Source: Nymphaea colorata
Lineage: Eukaryota > Streptophyta > Magnoliopsida > Nymphaeales > Nymphaeaceae
Assembly: GCF_008831285.2 (NCBI RefSeq)
Contig: NC_045143.1
Span: 9,187,503-9,251,502 of the forward strand
Length of the DNA: 64,000 bases
Direction: 5' to 3'
A program made the translations under genes and the position numbers. How positions within the stretch are numbered: position 1 is the stretch's first letter; each line of letters begins with the position of its first letter. Of the stretch, positions 60,401 to 64,000 are shown in pieces. The notes below the pieces were generated by a model. That model was not told the DNA's origin. It saw only the letters and a program-made list of their open reading frames with translations, and searched no databases.

Positions 60401-61909
60401 GTTGAACGACGGCCGGCGACAACATGCTATTGGTCTTCGAGTGGAACATAAGATTTCTCTGTCCTATTTCAGTAGTATTGTCATCTGCATCTTTCTCAAC
60501 CCTATTTTTGGCAAAACGACTGTTTTTCTATCTGTCTCTGGCTTGATTCTACCATCTGCACTTCCTCATTGCACTCTTGAGTTTGTATTTCATTTTTTTG
60601 TGTAACCGATTCAACTAATGACTCATAGCACAGGTGCTTCTATTTTTTTTATGCTTAAATCGGTAAATGTTCATATTTGACTCAGTTTGTTCACTTTCTC
60701 GGTTTTTTGTTTTAGTGCAATGACTGCTATTTCTTGTTTAGCATTTTTTTTCCATTTCTATGTTCTGTCCTGGTTTTGTTTGTTTAGTGTTTGTACTTTG
60801 TAAGCATGTTAATGCTTAATATGTTGCATTCATATACACAATATATTATAACTTATAAGTATGTAACATATAATATTCATATATAATTTATCCCAAAAGT
60901 GTGTAGTGTAGAGTGTATAGACTATAGTGTATACTCTTAATTTCTTAATTCTTATATGTATACATATATTATAATAATAAATTAATAATAATAATAAATA
61001 CTCTCGCCGCAGCGACACCTAAATTTTTGGGGATGTGCTGCTCCTGCACCCACACCCACACCTAAACTTTTGGGGATGTGCCGCTTCGGCAGCACCCCAC
61101 ACCTATGGAACATAGATGTGAACCTACATGATCTGCAAGAATAATCATTTTTTTAGAAAATCTTTTATCTGAAGTATGTTCATTGATCAAATCAACATGC
61201 AACCGATGCTTTTGATTCTTTGGTGACCTTTTGACTACAACTTATATCTAATGGATGAATCATCCAAGAAACAAATTTGTCTAATTTTTTCTTATTCAAG
61301 AACCTATGCTGTTAGAGCTTGGAGTATGAAAAAGGAACAGCTTTTCTAAGTATTGCATCAATGGTCGATTTCTTCATATTGTTCAATGTCTGGGAACCTA
61401 TCCATCAAAATATATGTTGCTAAACCCAGAAACTACGGAAGAAAATAGGTAGACATCATGACATTGAATTTCCCAAGGGAATGTGTTGTTTTTTTTTTTG
61501 TGCAAGATGACTTGGAACTTAGCAAGTATTTTTGCTGTGAAATAGTTGACGTACTTTTCTGATACCATGAAATTTGTATTAGAAATGCCTGTGATGCTAA
61601 TGCAGGCCTCATATATAGATTCATTTGTTCTAATTTTATTGTATTTACCTTGTAAATCAGAAACGTGAAGCCCCACCTGGTGAAAAGCCAGAGCCAGTCA
61701 GGACACACTTGCGCAACATGATCATTGTACCTGAAATGATTGGAAGTATTATTGGTGTTTATAATGGAAAGACCTTCAACCAGGTTGAAATCAAGCCAGA
61801 GATGATCGGCCATTATCTGGCAGAGTTCTCCATCAGCTACAAGCCTGTTAAGCACGGGAGACCAGGTATCGGTGCCACCCACTCGTCTAGGTTTATTCCT
61901 CTCAAGTGA
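57481..61909 (+). CDS. RPS15: 40S ribosomal protein S15 (uS19), four coding exons
   Basis: Component of the cytosolic small ribosomal subunit head near the decoding/A-site side. Coding exons: 57481-57483 (ATG only, donor GTGAGG directly after it), 57575-57720, 57835-57892 and 61661-61909; all introns are GT-AG. The spliced protein has 151 residues. It starts [20 protein letters not shown], continues [39 protein letters not shown] and [20 protein letters not shown], and ends [10 protein letters not shown]. The uS19 signature [25 protein letters not shown] is intact in exon 4 (shown here as [11 protein letters not shown] and [12 protein letters not shown]). Length matches plant S15. The third intron (3,768 bp) is unusually long and carries two MITEs. 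No defects are seen, so it is probably expressed. Confidence 0.97.
58979..59316. mobile_element. 338-bp MITE in RPS15 intron 3, exact 8-bp duplication
   Basis: Perfect 13-bp terminal inverted repeats CTATGTCACACGG/CCGTGTGACATAG are flanked by gtaagaag on both sides (58971-58978 and 59317-59324). The arms carry repeated acccgtatcc/ggatacgggtgcgg words; the centre is AT-rich. The 8-bp duplication suggests hAT. Confidence 0.9.
60028..61115. mobile_element. 1.1-kb related element in RPS15 intron 3
   Basis: The left end CTAAGTCACACGA matches 11 of 13 bases of the neighbouring MITE; the right end complement is CTATGTTCCATAGG. The duplication atgtgaac flanks it exactly (60020-60027 and 61116-61123). 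The interior has an open frame at 60318-60605 without recognisable motif, a (TAA)n-like run near 60970 and a direct repeat of cttttggggatgtgc-type words (61023 and 61067). Non-autonomous. Confidence 0.82.
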
Positions 61910-63550
61910 TGCGCTTCTTCAGATTTTCTTTTGGGGGAACTTTTGGGAGTGCCTTGTAGTACTTCTTTGCCTTTATGCTTTACAAATTTTGACTGTACTA
62001 GCTGCTACTGCCCATGTGACTAGTGAGGCAAATTTTTCTACTTCAGTTAAGCCGATAGTTGATTGATTAGCGCATTCTTATCCGTGTCAGAGTTTTACTC
62101 ATAAAATGGAGTTTGGCTTCTGCAATGAATGAGGTTGTGGTTGTGATCTAAGTTCCTGCCTTCCAAAAGTTGCATAATGAGATGGTCTAGCAAAAACAAC
62201 CTTCTCCCGCTCTCCAACGTAGCGCATGTTTTCTGTCTGCTTCGATCTGGAAGTCCCAATTTGATATAGCAGAGAATGAGAATGGCCTAATCAATCTTGA
62301 GTGGTCTTTCATCTTGCAGCTCAACCGGATCCTATTCAGTAGGTCTTGACCCTTATTGATTATTGTAGAACCAGTTATTGCGTAGCTATTACCGCATCAT
62401 AAAACTGGACTACTATCGTATTTAGTGTGTAGGATGGCACATTTGTAGGACAAGATTGGAAACCTGTTCATTCTGTTGTCATTGTTGCCTAAACGTCTGC
62501 TCTGTTCCAGTCAAAATTTGAAGTTTTTTGTAGTTTTTTTCCCTCCTATTGGTAGTTTGGACAACAAGACGTCTTTCCTACGTGAAAGAAAAAATTTTAA
62601 GTGCAGTTGCACGAAATGTGGCACAAATCTACGGATTGCTTCGGAGTCGACTTGTTTCTAGTCTTCGGTCTTGGACTCCCAAATGTTGAAATATAATATG
62701 CTTTGCTTCTTCTTGTCATCCTGTTCTAGTCACAATTCGTGGCTTCTGAAGTTTCTCTACCATATCCAACTTAACCTCGGAGTACAAATTCAAGAGATGC
62801 TTTCCGGGCATTGCAGTGTTGTATCCATGATTCCGTTTCTTAAAATCGCAAAAAAGAAGGCTCACAAGCACCATGGAATTCCATTTTGATTTTAGAGTGG
62901 TTTTGTTATTTCGGTTCAATGTTTTTGTGAGGTGTGTTTTCAATTATTTACCACTCCTTTCGCTCCATTGGTCCAAACAATGGAGAGCATAGCATGTAAA
63001 CAAGTTCTGTGACACCAGCTTAATCGAACCCAGAATATTTGGACTCTCAAATTATTTTTTTCATTAATTTATTGTTAGTGCTACGTTGGATTGAATGAGT
63101 AGGTTGCCATCATTGACGACCGCATGAAAGGGAAGGCTCGGCAGTGCCTCTGTCGCCTTCTCTTACAGGTTAGAAATGGTTGATTGCTGATATTGTGTAA
63201 ACGTTAATCGATGATGTCCTCACCCTTTGCATCTTGCATCTTTAATAAAAAGGATTCCTTCCGTCCTCATTCCTTCTTGGATCCATACAATCTGCATTGC
63301 GTGTATGCACATTAAAAACCAGATGCAAAATAAACATATTTTGTAGGCATCTGATCACACTATCCCCGATGTGTCTCGGTCAGTATCCGGAAAGGCCCTT
63401 TGGAAATGACCATTTTCTTGGCATGACATGTTCTTTCCATAACACTATCAGGGGCACTGCTATCAGTGACTATCCCTCATTTGATCAGTGATAACAATTA
63501 GTCAATCTAAGGAAAGGCTGAAACTTCATGGCATTGGAGTGCAGATTTCA
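61910..63550. other. RPS15 3' UTR and intergenic DNA
   Basis: The first few hundred bases downstream of the RPS15 stop must include its 3' UTR; a canonical AATAAA is not obvious there. Beyond about 62200 no gene or TE was recognised on either strand. Confidence 0.45.
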
Positions 63551-63737
63551 TTACACAGTAAAAGATATACTTTTGCGGTCCATATGCAATTTTCCATTGC
63601 CAATGATATGGCCAAGAATTCCACCTATAGTCAACCAAATAAGCACTTTTTCTAGTTCAACTGTGTGCAGATGTTGAACGTGCCTTCCAATAATCAAGCT
63701 GTACACCACTGTGCCGTCCATGTACTCTGGGACAAAC
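63551..63737 (-). CDS. probable 3' terminal exon of an unidentified gene (weakly DUF538-like)
   Basis: On the minus strand an acceptor CTCAATAG is followed by 1+61 codons and TAA. The reading starts FVPEYMDGTVVYSLIIGRHV, continues QHLHTVELEKVLIWLTIGGI and ends KLHMDRKSISFTV. An in-frame stop just upstream of the acceptor means it can only be coding if spliced. The pattern of a GxxxxLxxVxxxKxLIWLTIxGI strand pair followed by GKLxxxxxSISFxV recalls the C-terminal half of plant DUF538 proteins, which are small proteins of unclear function. No upstream exon is seen before the window end, so the gene would start outside. It could also be a pseudogene fragment. Confidence 0.4.
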
Positions 63738-64000
63738 CTATTGAGTTACAGATAGAATTTCTAATTCATCATGGAAGGTAGTTGATCCATCCTTTGAAGT
63801 CGAACAACATTTAAGAATTCATATGCCCTGTAACAGGTGGGATATGTTGTCTTTGCTTCAATCTTTTGTTGTGGTATGGACTTGACTGTTGCCCAATCAC
63901 AAGTTCAGCTTCAGAAACACATAAATTCCACCTGTTGGTCGAACAAAATATGCAATCAATGATTCAACAGTGAAGGCTACTTCCTCTTTACTGTGATTTT
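63738..64000. other. window end, possible intron of the minus-strand gene
   Basis: No exon was recognised. If the preceding exon is real, this is intronic sequence of that gene. Confidence 0.3.

Noticed and set aside
1-64000. CRISPR array, prokaryotic operon or organelle DNA
   Set aside because: Repeats are microsatellites, TE modules or tandem duplications without regular spacers; genes have spliceosomal introns and plant nuclear character.

Overview
The window is nuclear DNA of a seed plant, most likely a flowering plant. Two intact host genes have plant-type proteins and GT-AG introns, the intergenic DNA is AT-rich, and nearly every recognisable remainder is a decayed plant transposable element (Ty1/copia, other LTR elements, CACTA, hAT, LINE, MITEs). 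Nothing prokaryotic, organellar or CRISPR-like is visible. The species cannot be told from the sequence.

Layout. 1-3.9 kb: 3' part of a broken Ty1/copia element ending in an LTR that directly abuts an ABCF-type ATPase pseudogene (3.9-5.4 kb). 6.5-8.0 kb: a deleted CACTA element keeping the N-terminal part of a Tnp2 transposase. 8.3-11.4 kb: a 3.1-kb LTR on the minus strand. 12.1-13.2 kb: hAT transposase relic. 15.2-16.0 kb: GC-rich non-autonomous hAT-like element. 16.0-20.7 kb: nested patchwork of LINE fragments, a small hAT MITE and a non-coding LTR element with internal reiterations. 26.4-28.1 kb: linker histone H1 gene, minus strand, two exons, with its promoter. 31.5-36.0 kb: GC-rich MITE and a LINE with two nested insertions. 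38.9-41.4 kb: solo LTR with target-site duplication. 41.5-42.0 kb: GC-rich hAT-like element. 47.2-49.9 kb: another LTR of the solo-LTR family. 50.1-54.9 kb: hAT transposase pseudogene (ZNF862/DUF4371 type) with a reiterated exon-like leader. 57.3-61.9 kb: cytosolic ribosomal protein uS19 (RPS15) gene, four coding exons, whose long third intron carries two related MITEs. Near 63.6 kb: a probable 3' terminal exon of an unidentified minus-strand gene, faintly DUF538-like.

The two expressed-looking genes are housekeeping genes (chromatin compaction and translation) about 29 kb apart and in opposite orientation. They are not functionally linked beyond both being growth-associated. The rest is a record of repeated TE insertion and decay. 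No complete autonomous element is present. No clear new biological system was found. The least conventional pieces are the non-coding LTR element with reiterated modules (16.6-20.2 kb), the reiterated splice-donor-bearing leader of the 52-kb hAT, and the GGGCC-rich hAT-like family whose two larger members carry GC-rich minisatellite cores.
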